This document shows, one piece after another, positions 10,233 through 19,166 of a stretch of DNA of 48,365 bases. The stretch covers positions 1 to 48,365 of the forward strand of contig JAHQWL010000033.1 in assembly GCA_029856155.1 (NCBI GenBank), in the 5' to 3' direction. The stretch is from Promethearchaeia archaeon (GTDB taxonomy: Archaea > Asgardarchaeota > Lokiarchaeia > Sigyniarchaeales > SOKP01). The translations under genes and the position numbers were made by a program. Position 1 is the stretch's first letter. Each line of letters begins with the position of its first letter. Under the pieces are notes generated by a model. The model had not been told where the DNA came from. It was given only the letters and a program-made list of their open reading frames with translations, and made no database searches.

Positions 10233-12445
10233 TGGACAAAAAACTTGGGTGGAATGGTAAGACATTAAAAACTATGTTAGAAGAAAGTGAAAATTTGTTT
10301 GAAAAATCGGGGCGATATTATGCTCTTGAAAAATTATCATTAAAAGAAGAGGATCCTTTTAGATTTGAACGTAATTATGCTGCATTGAGGGGAGCACTCG
10401 TATCTGCAAGAGAAACGGCATTACATGTAGCTGCTTCTCCAATCGTTACCGAGATTGGAGAATTATGTTTTGCGTTATATACTCCTGAGGGCGATTCTAT
10501 AGTTGTTTCAACTGGAATTTTAGTCCATGTCCATACTATGAGTGAGGCTATCAAATTTATGATTCGAGAAGAATATGAAGATGATCCAGGTATCAATCCA
10601 GGAGATATTTTTCTCAATAATGATCCTGCATGCGGAAATGTTCATACTACTGATGTTCAAACATTATTACCTATTTTTTGGGAAAATAATTTGGTGGGGT
10701 GGGCAGGTGGAGTAACTCATCAAATTGATTGTGGAGGAATAACACCTGGACATGATTTAGTTCCTGCCATGCAAAGATTTGATGATGGAGTATATTATAC
10801 TTGTAGAAAAATTGGTTCAAATGATAAAATTTGGAAGGATCATATGATTAGTGCAAAAAGATCTGTTAGAACTCCTATGTACTGGGAGTTGGATGAAAAA
10901 TGTAGACTTGCTGGAAATTTAATGATTCGTGATGCATTATTGGAATTCATTGAACGAGAAGGATTAGACTACTACAAGCAATTTATTCGAGAAGCAATCG
11001 AAGAAGGTCGCCTAGTTTTTCAAGAAAGAGTAAAAGAACGGTTGATCCCTGGCAGATATAGAGCTGCTGCTTTTATGGATATGCCACAGAAAGAAGAAGC
11101 ATGGCAACCAAGAGCTAGAATGAATAAAATTTCAAACCAACCAATGGAGATCATTATTAAACAAGATGGTAAAATGTCTCTTTCTTTTGATGGAGCAAGT
11201 GGTCCTGGTCCTAATTGTATGAATGCAGATAAAGGCGCTATGGAGGGAGGTCAATGGGTTCTTTTAACGCAAATACTAATTTATGCAGATAAAGTAAATG
11301 ATGGTGCATACTTTGCTGTAGAGAAAGAATATCCTCTAGGGTCATGGTGCAATCCAGGTGATATCTACTTATCATACCAAGCTCCATGGGGTAATTTAAT
11401 TCCTGCTTATACTGGAATGATGAAGTGTATCTCTTATGGGTTATTTTCTCGGGGATATAGAGAGGAGGTCGTTTCAGGATATCCTTTTACTGGAGATGCT
11501 ATTCAAGGTGGCGGAATATATTCGGATGGACCATTAATGGGACAACGATGGTCCTTGTCGACTTTTGAAATTAGTGGTCAAGGTTTTGGTGCAAGTGCTG
11601 TTCGAGATGGTTTAAATTGGGGATATGCAATGTGGAATCCTGAATCAGACCTTGGTGATGTCGAAACATGGGAATTATTTCAAGGTGGTGTACCTTATCT
11701 ATCAAGACGAGTTAAACCCAATTTATCTGGGCATGGTAAATACAGAGGAGGAGCAAATTATGAAGGTGTAGGGATGGTAGCTTATTCGAAAGATGTGGAC
11801 TTTTTTGGAGCTAGAGAAGGATTGGTATTCCATGGAGCTGGAGGAATGCATGGAGGATATCCTAATGCAACTGGATATCGATTATATGCAAAAAATACGA
11901 ATATGGAAGAGATCATTAAAAATCAAAGTAAATATCCACTTGGAGACCCTGATCCTACTAATGGTGAATTTGAACGACTAATAAAGGGGGATATAACACG
12001 AAAACCTTATTGTAGTATTTATCCAATTACTTTAGAGAACTATGATATTTTCTATTATTTCTTGAGTGGTGGTCCTGGATATGGAGATCCTCTAGAGCGA
12101 GATATCGAGCATGTAAAAGAAGACCTTGACAATGGTTTTTATACAAAGGATATTGTTAAAAATGTCTATGGAGTAATTGCTAATTATAGTGAGATAAAGA
12201 AAGAATGGGAGATTGATGAAATAGCTACTAAGAAATATAAAGAAAATTTAAAAAAAGAGAGAAAAGAAAAGTCAATGACTTTTGAAGAATATTGGGAAAA
12301 AGAGAAAAAAAAAATAACTGAAAATAAATTAAGTGAACCTGTTAAATTAATGGTTACAGAAAGTCTCAAATTGTCAAATAATTGGGCTAAGGAATTTAAA
12401 AAATTCTGGAAATTACCTGAAGGTTTTAAAATGGAGGTGAAATAA
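10232..12445 (+). CDS. acxB: Acetone carboxylase alpha subunit (HyuB-like)
   Basis: 737 residues, HyuB superfamily, close to acetone carboxylase alpha (about 776 residues). Alpha carries the Mn site where phosphorylated acetone and carbonate combine to acetoacetate. The metal ligands are kept: His138 and Asp141 in NVHTTD and His163 in GGVTHQID, the His-x2-Asp...His spacing of the characterised enzyme. Other matches: SARETALHVAASPIVTEIGE, STGILVHVHTM, DIFLNNDPACGNVH, SGKYRGG-like HGKYRGGANYEGV, GGYPNATGYR and the C-terminal SLKLSNNWAKEFKKFWKLPE. The HyuB-type enzymes that only hydrolyse hydantoins lack the gamma partner found next door. The protein is somewhat short at the C-terminus compared with Xanthobacter. 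RBS GGAGGT lies 10 bases upstream, inside acxA. Confidence 0.88.
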   Translation: MDKKLGWNGKTLKTMLEESENLFEKSGRYYALEKLSLKEEDPFRFERNYAALRGALVSARETALHVAASPIVTEIGELCFALYTPEGDSIVVSTGILVHVHTMSEAIKFMIREEYEDDPGINPGDIFLNNDPACGNVHTTDVQTLLPIFWENNLVGWAGGVTHQIDCGGITPGHDLVPAMQRFDDGVYYTCRKIGSNDKIWKDHMISAKRSVRTPMYWELDEKCRLAGNLMIRDALLEFIEREGLDYYKQFIREAIEEGRLVFQERVKERLIPGRYRAAAFMDMPQKEEAWQPRARMNKISNQPMEIIIKQDGKMSLSFDGASGPGPNCMNADKGAMEGGQWVLLTQILIYADKVNDGAYFAVEKEYPLGSWCNPGDIYLSYQAPWGNLIPAYTGMMKCISYGLFSRGYREEVVSGYPFTGDAIQGGGIYSDGPLMGQRWSLSTFEISGQGFGASAVRDGLNWGYAMWNPESDLGDVETWELFQGGVPYLSRRVKPNLSGHGKYRGGANYEGVGMVAYSKDVDFFGAREGLVFHGAGGMHGGYPNATGYRLYAKNTNMEEIIKNQSKYPLGDPDPTNGEFERLIKGDITRKPYCSIYPITLENYDIFYYFLSGGPGYGDPLERDIEHVKEDLDNGFYTKDIVKNVYGVIANYSEIKKEWEIDEIATKKYKENLKKERKEKSMTFEEYWEKEKKKITENKLSEPVKLMVTESLKLSNNWAKEFKKFWKLPEGFKMEVK

Positions 12446-12940
12446 ATGGTATCTTATGATAGAAAAACATTGGAAAGAATGATTGATGGAAAATTACTAT
12501 GGGATGAACTGAAACCAATAATTAGCGGAAGAAAAGATTCCAATAGATTCGATTTGATTATAGAAATATTACAAAAACGTATGCCATGGAAAGAAAAGAT
12601 AATATTACCCCTACATGAACACCTTCAAATCGTCTCGAAAGAAGGAGAGAGAATTGTAAAATGTGATTGTGGACATGAATTTGGAGATTATAGAGAGAAT
12701 TGGAAAACTAAATGTCGCATTAGAGTAAGAGAAACGTTTGAAGAAATTGAGGAGCTTTATCCTAGAGATATGGGTAGTGACCCAGAATGGATAGAATTAA
12801 GAGAATATTTATGTCCAGGATGTTTTACACTCTTGGATGTTGAAGCTGTACCTCCTGGTTATCCAACAATATTTAACTTTCTACCTGATATTGATACTTT
12901 CTATGAAAAATGGTTAGGTAGAAAAGCACCAGATAGGTAA
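12446..12940 (+). CDS. acxC: Acetone carboxylase gamma subunit
   Basis: 164 residues, the size of known gamma subunits (about 168). The small subunit binds zinc through two CxxC-like pairs, seen here as CDCGHEFGD (about 71-79) and CPGCFTLLDVEA (about 130-141). Family blocks: LQKRMPWKEKIILPL, RENWKTKCRIRVR, PGYPTIFNFLPDIDTFYEKWLG. The ATG follows the acxB stop directly (TAA ATG) with GGAGGTGA 6 bases before it. Presence of this gene is what separates acetone carboxylase from hydantoinase, oxoprolinase and most acetophenone carboxylase operons, so it decides the annotation of the operon. Confidence 0.9.
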   Translation: MVSYDRKTLERMIDGKLLWDELKPIISGRKDSNRFDLIIEILQKRMPWKEKIILPLHEHLQIVSKEGERIVKCDCGHEFGDYRENWKTKCRIRVRETFEEIEELYPRDMGSDPEWIELREYLCPGCFTLLDVEAVPPGYPTIFNFLPDIDTFYEKWLGRKAPDR

Positions 12941-12945
12941 TATTA

Positions 12946-13224
12946 TTATATTATAGGTGGTTTTAATTCTTTTTTTGGCTTTTTTATATCATAATTTTTG
13001 TTCATTTTCCATGTATAAATCCCTAAACCTATTAAAAAAAAAGAAAACAATAAATAAGCCGTCCAAAATGTAATACTAACTGCGAACCATCCCATACTAA
13101 AAATCCTATTCGAAATCGCAGCAACAGCTAATCCCGTTAATGCTAAAACTGATGATAGAAGACCACAAATTATATCAAAATAAATTGCTATTCTTTCATC
13201 TTTTATTTCTCGTTCTGATTTCAT
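12946..13224 (-). CDS. Small membrane protein, two or three TM segments
   Basis: 92 residues, not recognised. Short charged N-terminus (MKSEREIKDER), then hydrophobic segments at about 14-40 (IICGLLSSVLALTGLAVAAI) and 45-70 (GWFAVSITFWTAYLLF...GLGIYTW), and a lysine-rich C-terminus (NKNYDIKKPKKELKPP) probably on the cytoplasmic side. It is convergent with acxC, 5 bases apart, so the two transcripts end against each other. No domain name can be given. Confidence 0.55.
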   Translation of the reverse strand: MKSEREIKDERIAIYFDIICGLLSSVLALTGLAVAAISNRIFSMGWFAVSITFWTAYLLFSFFLIGLGIYTWKMNKNYDIKKPKKELKPPII

Positions 13225-13279
13225 TTAATTAATCATCTTAAATATAATATTTTAGTATTACAAGTAATATTAATGAGTT

Positions 13280-13600
13280 TTAGTTAAAAAAACTTTCAAG
13301 TAAATCATAATATACCTTTAAAATCTCCTTTTTCGTCAAAAATATAAATCGAAAATAATATTTTCCAAAATCTACAAATCCAAAACTATAAACACCACAA
13401 ATTCCTGTAGTTTTAAAAAGATCCATTCTAAACTCTTAGTTATCTTTTTAATCTTTAAATTCGTTTAAATCTAATTTTTGAAATAAATACAAGGCTCCAT
13501 AAGGTTTAACACAAGTTATACCCTCAACTTTCATTAAACGAGTATATGAGTAATCTCTTCTTTATATTTGATAAAATAAGTTCTAGATAAAAAATTTATT
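13280..13600 (-). pseudogene. Decayed C-terminal part of a class I aminotransferase
   Basis: The stretch after alanine dehydrogenase has no intact ORF, but one minus-strand frame reads as the C-terminal domain of a PLP-dependent class I/II aminotransferase, interrupted by stop codons. In order: RRDYSYTRLMKVEGITCVKP, then YGALYLFQKLD (family: RRD..Y.RLNEIEG...KP.GA.Y.FP), stop, KDN, stop, EFRMDLFKTTGI (family: EF..DLL...GV), SFGFVDFGKYYFRFIFL (family: GSGFG..G..HFRI.FL), ending EILKVYYDLLESFFN and TAA at 13282-13280. The catalytic-lysine part is absent. The order of blocks without large gaps shows a true relic. It lies downstream of ald on the same strand. Confidence 0.75.
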
Positions 13601-13615
13601 TAGAGCTATAAATAG

Positions 13616-14731
13616 CTATAGAAGAGATTCTATAGGCTCATACGGATAATTGAAAGTCTCAGCAATTTCCTTTATTGTTATAGCTCCTTTTAGAAGATTT
13701 ACACCTCTTCTTAATGGGGGATTTTTTTTTAGTACTTCTATAATATCATCATCAGATATTAAATTTAATAGATATGGAAACAAACTTTCAGAAAGTGCTT
13801 CAGTAGCGGTCCTTGGATACGCTCCAGGCATATTTGATACACAATAATGAATTATATCCTCAACAATGTAAGTTGGATCTTCATGAGTTGTAGCTCTACT
13901 AGTTTCAATACAACCACCTTGGTCTATTGAAACATCTACAATTACAGCCCCCGGTTTCATGGATCTAACCATTTCTCTTGTAACTATCCTAGGTGCTTTT
14001 GCGTTTGGAATTAAAACTGTTCCTATCAGAATATCTGATTCTTTAACATTATTTCTTATATTTCTTATATTTGACACAAAGATATTAATTCCTTTAGGTA
14101 AAATGTCTTTTAAATATCTAATTCGTGTTATACTTTTTTCTAGAATTGTTACATTAGCTCCTAAACCATAACCTGCCAATGCAGCACTTAAACCTGCAGT
14201 GCCTCCACCTAATATAGTAACTCTACCCCTATAAACTCCAGCAACTCCTCCTAATAAAACACCTTTACCTTTATTATGTATTGTAAGCAAATTAGCTCCC
14301 TTAATTAATGCCATTCTTCCCGCAACTTCAGACATAGGTATTAAAATTGGTAAATGACCATTATCCAATTCAACTGATTCAAATGCAATTGCAGTTGATT
14401 TACCTCTCATAAAAACATCTGTTAATTCTTTAATTGCAGATAAGTGGAGGAAAGAAAATAATATTGGTCCAGGATTAAAATAATTTAATTCTTCTAAAAT
14501 AGGTTCTTTTACTTTAACAAGTATGTCTGAGTTTGAATAGATCTGCTTTTTATTTTCATAAATTTTAGCACCTGCTTTTATGTATTCTTCATCATTAAAT
14601 CCTGCGTTTTTTCCTGCATTGCGTTCCGTAATAATATTATGGCCTAAATGTATAAGTTCTTCAACATTATATGGAGTAAGGCTTACTCTTCCTTCTCCAA
14701 GCTTTATTTCTTTAGGAATTCCTATTATCAT
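13616..14731 (-). CDS. ald: Alanine dehydrogenase
   Basis: 371 residues, the standard length. The enzyme interconverts L-alanine + NAD+ and pyruvate + ammonia + NADH. Family marks: N-terminal [20 protein letters not shown] with Arg15, catalytic Lys75 (VKVKEP) and His96 (SFLHLS), the SEVAGRMA block, and the nucleotide-binding [12 protein letters not shown] (173-184). The later [21 protein letters not shown] and [14 protein letters not shown] blocks are complete. All catalytic residues are present, so it should be active. The flanks contain decayed genes on the same strand, including an aminotransferase relic that could once have worked with alanine or pyruvate. Whether it makes or burns alanine cannot be told from sequence. 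Confidence 0.95.
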   Translation of the reverse strand: MIIGIPKEIKLGEGRVSLTPYNVEELIHLGHNIITERNAGKNAGFNDEEYIKAGAKIYENKKQIYSNSDILVKVKEPILEELNYFNPGPILFSFLHLSAIKELTDVFMRGKSTAIAFESVELDNGHLPILIPMSEVAGRMALIKGANLLTIHNKGKGVLLGGVAGVYRGRVTILGGGTAGLSAALAGYGLGANVTILEKSITRIRYLKDILPKGINIFVSNIRNIRNNVKESDILIGTVLIPNAKAPRIVTREMVRSMKPGAVIVDVSIDQGGCIETSRATTHEDPTYIVEDIIHYCVSNMPGAYPRTATEALSESLFPYLLNLISDDDIIEVLKKNPPLRRGVNLLKGAITIKEIAETFNYPYEPIESLL

Positions 14732-14811
14732 TTTTCTCTCAAAACTAAATAGTATAAATTAAATCTTTATAATTTGATTATAAAAAATATTTCAAATAAA
14801 TTTAAATTCAC

Positions 14812-15038
14812 TAATTAGAATCAATTTGCTAAAAGTTTTTTCCATCAAAAGAAGCATCTGTTAATGGTTTGGAAATTTATCATGGTGTTTGAAAATCATT
14901 TATAACAAGGTCTCTAATATTTGGATAATAAATTATTTTCCCACTCTTAGTAACTTCAGATGCTAAAGCAGCGATTTCACGGTTCGCATAAGAAATATCT
15001 CTAACTCTTTGCCAAATTATATTTATTCCCGTATGCTA
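14812..15038 (-). pseudogene. Decayed gene fragment of unknown family
   Basis: One minus-strand frame is protein-like through the gap between ald and the DRTGG gene: GINIIWQRVRDISYANREIA, followed by ALASEVTKSGKIIYYPNIRD and LVINDFQTP, two adjacent stops (14882-14877), then ISKPLTDASFDGKNF, another stop and QIDSN. The frame is kept across the stops, which suggests a gene degraded by nonsense mutations rather than random sequence. There is no start codon and no identifiable family. It is also possible that it is a 3' piece of a longer gene lost by deletion. Confidence 0.45.
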
Positions 15039-15111
15039 AATCAATTTAATATATATCGTTTGCATGAAATATATTGAAAAATATACAATGAAAAAATTTA
15101 TAATAATAGAT

Positions 15112-16173
15112 CTATAATAATAGATCCCAATTCATATCTTTTTCCATTAATTCTAAAACTTTTTCTATTTCATCTTCCTGTATACCTGGTTTTAACCGCT
15201 CTAAATTTCTCATAGTAGTATATGTGTCAGAAGGGCTTAAGATAATTGGTATCCCTTTAGCATTAGCTGCTGTAATTACCCCTATATCAGGTTGAATGAA
15301 ACCTGTTAGTATCAATACTGAAACATCTTGCGCTAATGCTGCCATGGCTAAATCCGTTCTGTCGCCCCCTGTAATAAATGCTGCTCGTTTAATTTGCCTT
15401 AAATACTTTAACGCTGACTGTGCATTCATAGCACCAATAAGGAAAGTTTCCACTAAATTATTTAATCCAGAAGAAGCTTGTTCATTTATTAATTCTCCAC
15501 CAATTTGGGCTACGATTTCATTTACGCGAGGTGAAAATAACTCTATACTTTTTTCTATTATTCCTAATACAGGTATATCATATCTATTTATATGGTCTTC
15601 TGTAAGCTCTTTAATTCTTGCAACGTATTCATAATCTATTTTATTAAATAAAATACCTTTAATACCAATATTACGGAACTCAAAGTAATTTTTCGTAAAA
15701 AATATATTATCTATGCAATGATCTGACGATTCTGTAGAAACATATATCAACTCATTTATACCAAGAGTCTTTGCAATACTCACATCATCAAGTCCCACTC
15801 TAATGAATTTCCTAAGACTTGGATTACCTTCAATAATAACATAATCTACTTCCTTAGTAATTTTATCATAAGTATTTTTTATTTTTTGCATAAATTCTTC
15901 TTTTTTATCGGCATTAATCAAATCAACGTAATAGGAATCTGGAATAGAAACAGGTGAGATATAGTCATATGGAAAATCTGTTTGGTAAATAGTATTTAAA
16001 ATAAATCCAACATCTGGATCTGCTTTATTTGTAAAGGCACTTTTAGGAATACCAATAGGTTTGAAATAAACAAACTTTTTCCTTTCCTTTTTTAATTTTT
16101 GAATGAATCCTATAGAAAGAAAGCTTTTTCCAGCATGTTCTCGTAAAGAGCTTAAATAAAATATTTCTACCAT
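15112..16173 (-). CDS. BioD-like P-loop/DRTGG domain protein (phosphotransacetylase N-terminal type)
   Basis: 353 residues. The N-terminal half (1-210) is a BioD-like P-loop domain with LSSLREHAGKSFLSIGF as nucleotide loop and YVIIEGNPS as the Walker B-like part. The C-terminal half (about 215-335) is a DRTGG domain with ITGGDRTDLAMAAL; the middle TGG is changed to TDL. This pair is the regulatory N-terminal half of long bacterial phosphotransacetylases, here without the catalytic PTA domain. Such stand-alone proteins often neighbour ADP-forming acetyl-CoA synthetase, as here (67 bases downstream of it, same strand). A regulatory role in acetate/acyl-CoA energy metabolism is inferred; no catalytic function is established. 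Confidence 0.75.
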   Translation of the reverse strand: MVEIFYLSSLREHAGKSFLSIGFIQKLKKERKKFVYFKPIGIPKSAFTNKADPDVGFILNTIYQTDFPYDYISPVSIPDSYYVDLINADKKEEFMQKIKNTYDKITKEVDYVIIEGNPSLRKFIRVGLDDVSIAKTLGINELIYVSTESSDHCIDNIFFTKNYFEFRNIGIKGILFNKIDYEYVARIKELTEDHINRYDIPVLGIIEKSIELFSPRVNEIVAQIGGELINEQASSGLNNLVETFLIGAMNAQSALKYLRQIKRAAFITGGDRTDLAMAALAQDVSVLILTGFIQPDIGVITAANAKGIPIILSPSDTYTTMRNLERLKPGIQEDEIEKVLELMEKDMNWDLLL

Positions 16174-16240
16174 TTTCTTCCCTTTTTTTTTTCCTTCCTT
16201 ATTATTATTATTATTATTTTAATTTTTACTTAATTATTTT

Positions 16241-18391
16241 TTATCTTCTTATGGTAATTTTTATATCCACAGCACTATATCCTCTCACAAAAGCAAGAAG
16301 AGGATTAATATCTAATTCAACTATCTCCGGAAAATCATTTACAAGTTGAGAAAGTCTAAGCATTACATCTATGATTGCCACAATATCTGAGGCAGGTTCA
16401 CCTCTTACTCCCTGTAAAAGGCTGAATATTTTAGTATTTTCAATTTGTAGCTTAGCATCTTCTCTTGTATATTTATATGCTAATGCAAATGATACATCTT
16501 TCATAAAATTAGCATATATTCCTCCCGTTCCGAACATAAGGATAGGTCCAAAACCAGGATCTTGAGACATACCAATGATTATCTCATTTATCTTTTCTTG
16601 CGATTTAAAATCAATCATCTCTTGGACTTCTACCCCGTAAATTTTAGCATTCTGTGGACCAAATTTTTTAGCGTTATTCACTATTTGTATATAAGCTTCA
16701 AAGGCATCTTGTTCGGTTTCAATATTTAATAGAATTCCCCCAACATCCGTTTTATGTATAATATGTGGACTTACTATTTTCATTACAGATTTACCAATTT
16801 CAGATTGTAATTTCATAGCTTGTTGGGGGGTTTGAGCTAATCGGGATTTGGGGGATTTTATTCCATAACAATCAAAAACCTCACTTGTTTCATAACTTAA
16901 TAAAACCATTCTGTCATCTTTTCGAACATTAGAGAAGATTTCTTTTACTCGTTTTTTGTTTACTTTAAATGAAGGAATTTCTAATTGATTTAATGGAGTA
17001 GTTGTTAAATAATTACTTCGCTTTGTTAAGGTTTTTAATGAATGAGCAGCTCTATCTGGAAAATGATAACATGGAATATGATTTTGTTTTAAATATTCTC
17101 TCCCCTCAAAAATATTTTTTCCTCCAATAAACGAACATACGATTGGTTTGGTTTCTAAATATTTTGATGAAATATTATGAATTAGTTTTGCAACTTCAGT
17201 AGGTTTAGTTTGAGCCTGGGGAGTTAAAATTATTAAGGCTCCTTCTGTTGTTATATCGTTAAAATTTTGTCCAGAATTTAGGCCAAAAACAGTTTTAATT
17301 GTAAATTCATATCTATTTGGTGTAGCATCTCCTACAATATCAATTGGGTTAAAGATTGCTGCTTCTAAAGGCAAATTTTCTCTTAAAGAATGAAGAATTG
17401 GTTCTGAAAAACTTGAAAATTTCAAACCTTCACGTTCAAAAGCGTCTGTAGCTATGATCCCTGGTCCTCCGGCATTTGTAATAATCGCAAAAGAATTTGT
17501 TTTAGGAATTGGCTGATAAAGAAAAGCTTCACCATAATCAAATAAATCTTCAATCGTTTTTGCTCTGATTACTCCACATTTCTCAAAAGCTAAATCATAA
17601 GCAATGTCTGCTCCTGCTAAAGCACCAGTGTGACTTGAAGCAGCTCTGGCACCAGCTTCACTTATTCCAGATTTTAACATTATAATTGGTTTTTTTCTTG
17701 TTGCTTTTGGTAAAACTTCAAGGAATCTATCACCATCCTTAATACTTTCTAAATAACATAAAATAACTTTTGTATTTTGATCATTAGCTAGATAATCTAT
17801 AAAATCTACAGCCCCTAAATCTGCTTTATTACCCAAACTTATATTACAGGAGAATCCATATGATTCATTCATACTGAGATCCATCATCGCAGTAAGCATA
17901 GCTCCTGACTGTGATATCATAGCTATACCTCCTTTTTTTGGAGTTTCTGCAGCGAATGAGCCATTATAGTTAAGACCGATAAAACCTAAACAGTTTGGAC
18001 CTAAAATTCTTATATTATACTTTTTACCTATTCTAATTAGTTCGTCTTCTCTTTCATGTCCTTCTCCTCCAATTTCTTTAAATCCCGCTGAAATGATGAT
18101 TAATCCTTTGATTCCTTTTTTACCACATTCCTCTGCTGTTTTATTAACAAATTTTCCTGGGATAACAAAAATAGCTATATCAATATCTTCAGGTACATCT
18201 AAAACGCTTTTATAGCAACGTAAATTACAAATCTCGTGAGCTTTTGGATTTATGGGGTATACTTTGCCGTTATAACCCGAATTTATTATATTATTTAAAA
18301 CGGTGTTGCCAACCTTCCCCTCTGTTTCACTAGCTCCAATTACAGCTATACTTTTAGGATTAAAGAAAAATGAGATATCGCTATTAGCCAT
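16241..18391 (-). CDS. Acyl-CoA/acetyl-CoA synthetase (ADP-forming), fused alpha-beta
   Basis: 716 residues. The enzyme converts acyl-CoA + ADP + Pi to the acid, CoA and ATP, the energy-conserving step of archaeal amino-acid and peptide fermentation. The alpha part comes first: CoA-binding Rossmann domain (SIAVIGASETEGKVGN), ligase domain with the phosphohistidine His254 in AASSHTGALAGAD, and GGPGIIATDAFE. The beta ATP-grasp part follows (about 490-716) with HKTDVGGI (546-553) and ELDINPLLA near the end. Alpha-beta order and length are typical of single-chain enzymes. Acid specificity (acetate, isovalerate, aryl acids) cannot be read from sequence. Same strand as the DRTGG protein 67 bases downstream, probably co-transcribed. 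Confidence 0.92.
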   Translation of the reverse strand: MANSDISFFFNPKSIAVIGASETEGKVGNTVLNNIINSGYNGKVYPINPKAHEICNLRCYKSVLDVPEDIDIAIFVIPGKFVNKTAEECGKKGIKGLIIISAGFKEIGGEGHEREDELIRIGKKYNIRILGPNCLGFIGLNYNGSFAAETPKKGGIAMISQSGAMLTAMMDLSMNESYGFSCNISLGNKADLGAVDFIDYLANDQNTKVILCYLESIKDGDRFLEVLPKATRKKPIIMLKSGISEAGARAASSHTGALAGADIAYDLAFEKCGVIRAKTIEDLFDYGEAFLYQPIPKTNSFAIITNAGGPGIIATDAFEREGLKFSSFSEPILHSLRENLPLEAAIFNPIDIVGDATPNRYEFTIKTVFGLNSGQNFNDITTEGALIILTPQAQTKPTEVAKLIHNISSKYLETKPIVCSFIGGKNIFEGREYLKQNHIPCYHFPDRAAHSLKTLTKRSNYLTTTPLNQLEIPSFKVNKKRVKEIFSNVRKDDRMVLLSYETSEVFDCYGIKSPKSRLAQTPQQAMKLQSEIGKSVMKIVSPHIIHKTDVGGILLNIETEQDAFEAYIQIVNNAKKFGPQNAKIYGVEVQEMIDFKSQEKINEIIIGMSQDPGFGPILMFGTGGIYANFMKDVSFALAYKYTREDAKLQIENTKIFSLLQGVRGEPASDIVAIIDVMLRLSQLVNDFPEIVELDINPLLAFVRGYSAVDIKITIRR

Positions 18392-18539
18392 TTTTTTATC
18401 TAAAGAATTAATGTATTCTAAAACTTGTATAAAATTCTATTATTGTGATTATTTTTAAATTTTTCATTGATTAAAAATACATCATAAAGAATAATTTTGA
18501 AACCATAATTATTAATAAATTTTCATCTTTCCTTTCTGT

Positions 18540-19016
18540 ATGACTAAGATTAATATTATAACAAATAAAGGTGAAATAAATCTTAATTTATTTGATGAAA
18601 ACGCCCCTCTCACAGTTGCTAGCTTTCTACACTTAATTCGTCAAAATTTCTATAATAATATTGTTTTTCACCGTGTAATCCCTGATTTTATGATCCAAGT
18701 CGGGTGTCCTTTAGGTCGTGGAACAGGTGGACCGAGAGATAAAGGTATTAATTCGTTTCCCTATAAAAATAAACAAATTAGTTATCCATTTGCAGATGAA
18801 TTTCAAAGTGGAAGAAAATTTGATAAACCAGGAATCTTAGCGATGGCCAATGCAGGACCTAATACTAATGGATCCCAAATTTTCATAACGCATGTACCTA
18901 CATTACACCTTAACAACAAACATACAATATTTGGGGAAGTCATCGGCGCTTCAGACCAAGATGTCGTTAATTCGATAGTTCAAGGTGATAAAATCATAGA
19001 AATTAGAGTATTATAA
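18540..19016 (+). CDS. Cyclophilin-type peptidyl-prolyl cis-trans isomerase
   Basis: 158 residues, a single cyclophilin domain without signal peptide, so cytosolic. It speeds cis-trans isomerisation of proline bonds. Conserved: NFYNNIVFHRVIPDFMIQVG (active-site FHR and Q), GTGGPRDKG, FADEF, LAMANAGPNTNGSQIFIT and HTIFGEV. The Trp that confers strong cyclosporin binding in human CypA is not present at the expected place (LHLNNKHTIFG). ATG at 18540. It is divergent from the synthetase gene. A T-rich tract at 19029-19036 may terminate the transcript. Confidence 0.95.
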   Translation: MTKINIITNKGEINLNLFDENAPLTVASFLHLIRQNFYNNIVFHRVIPDFMIQVGCPLGRGTGGPRDKGINSFPYKNKQISYPFADEFQSGRKFDKPGILAMANAGPNTNGSQIFITHVPTLHLNNKHTIFGEVIGASDQDVVNSIVQGDKIIEIRVL

Positions 19017-19166
19017 TTATAAGATTAAAGGATTTTTTTTAATTCTCTTTTACATATTTTTTTTAATCTCGTTTAATATACTAAAAATTTATAGATATTA
19101 TCTATTATTAATATTATTGAATTACCTATTTTTCTTATATAATAAAATCAATTGGATTAATTGATC

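Noticed and set aside
19161..19166. TTG at 19161 as start of the coiled-coil protein
   Set aside because: The ATG two codons later is a stronger start and nothing upstream favours TTG.
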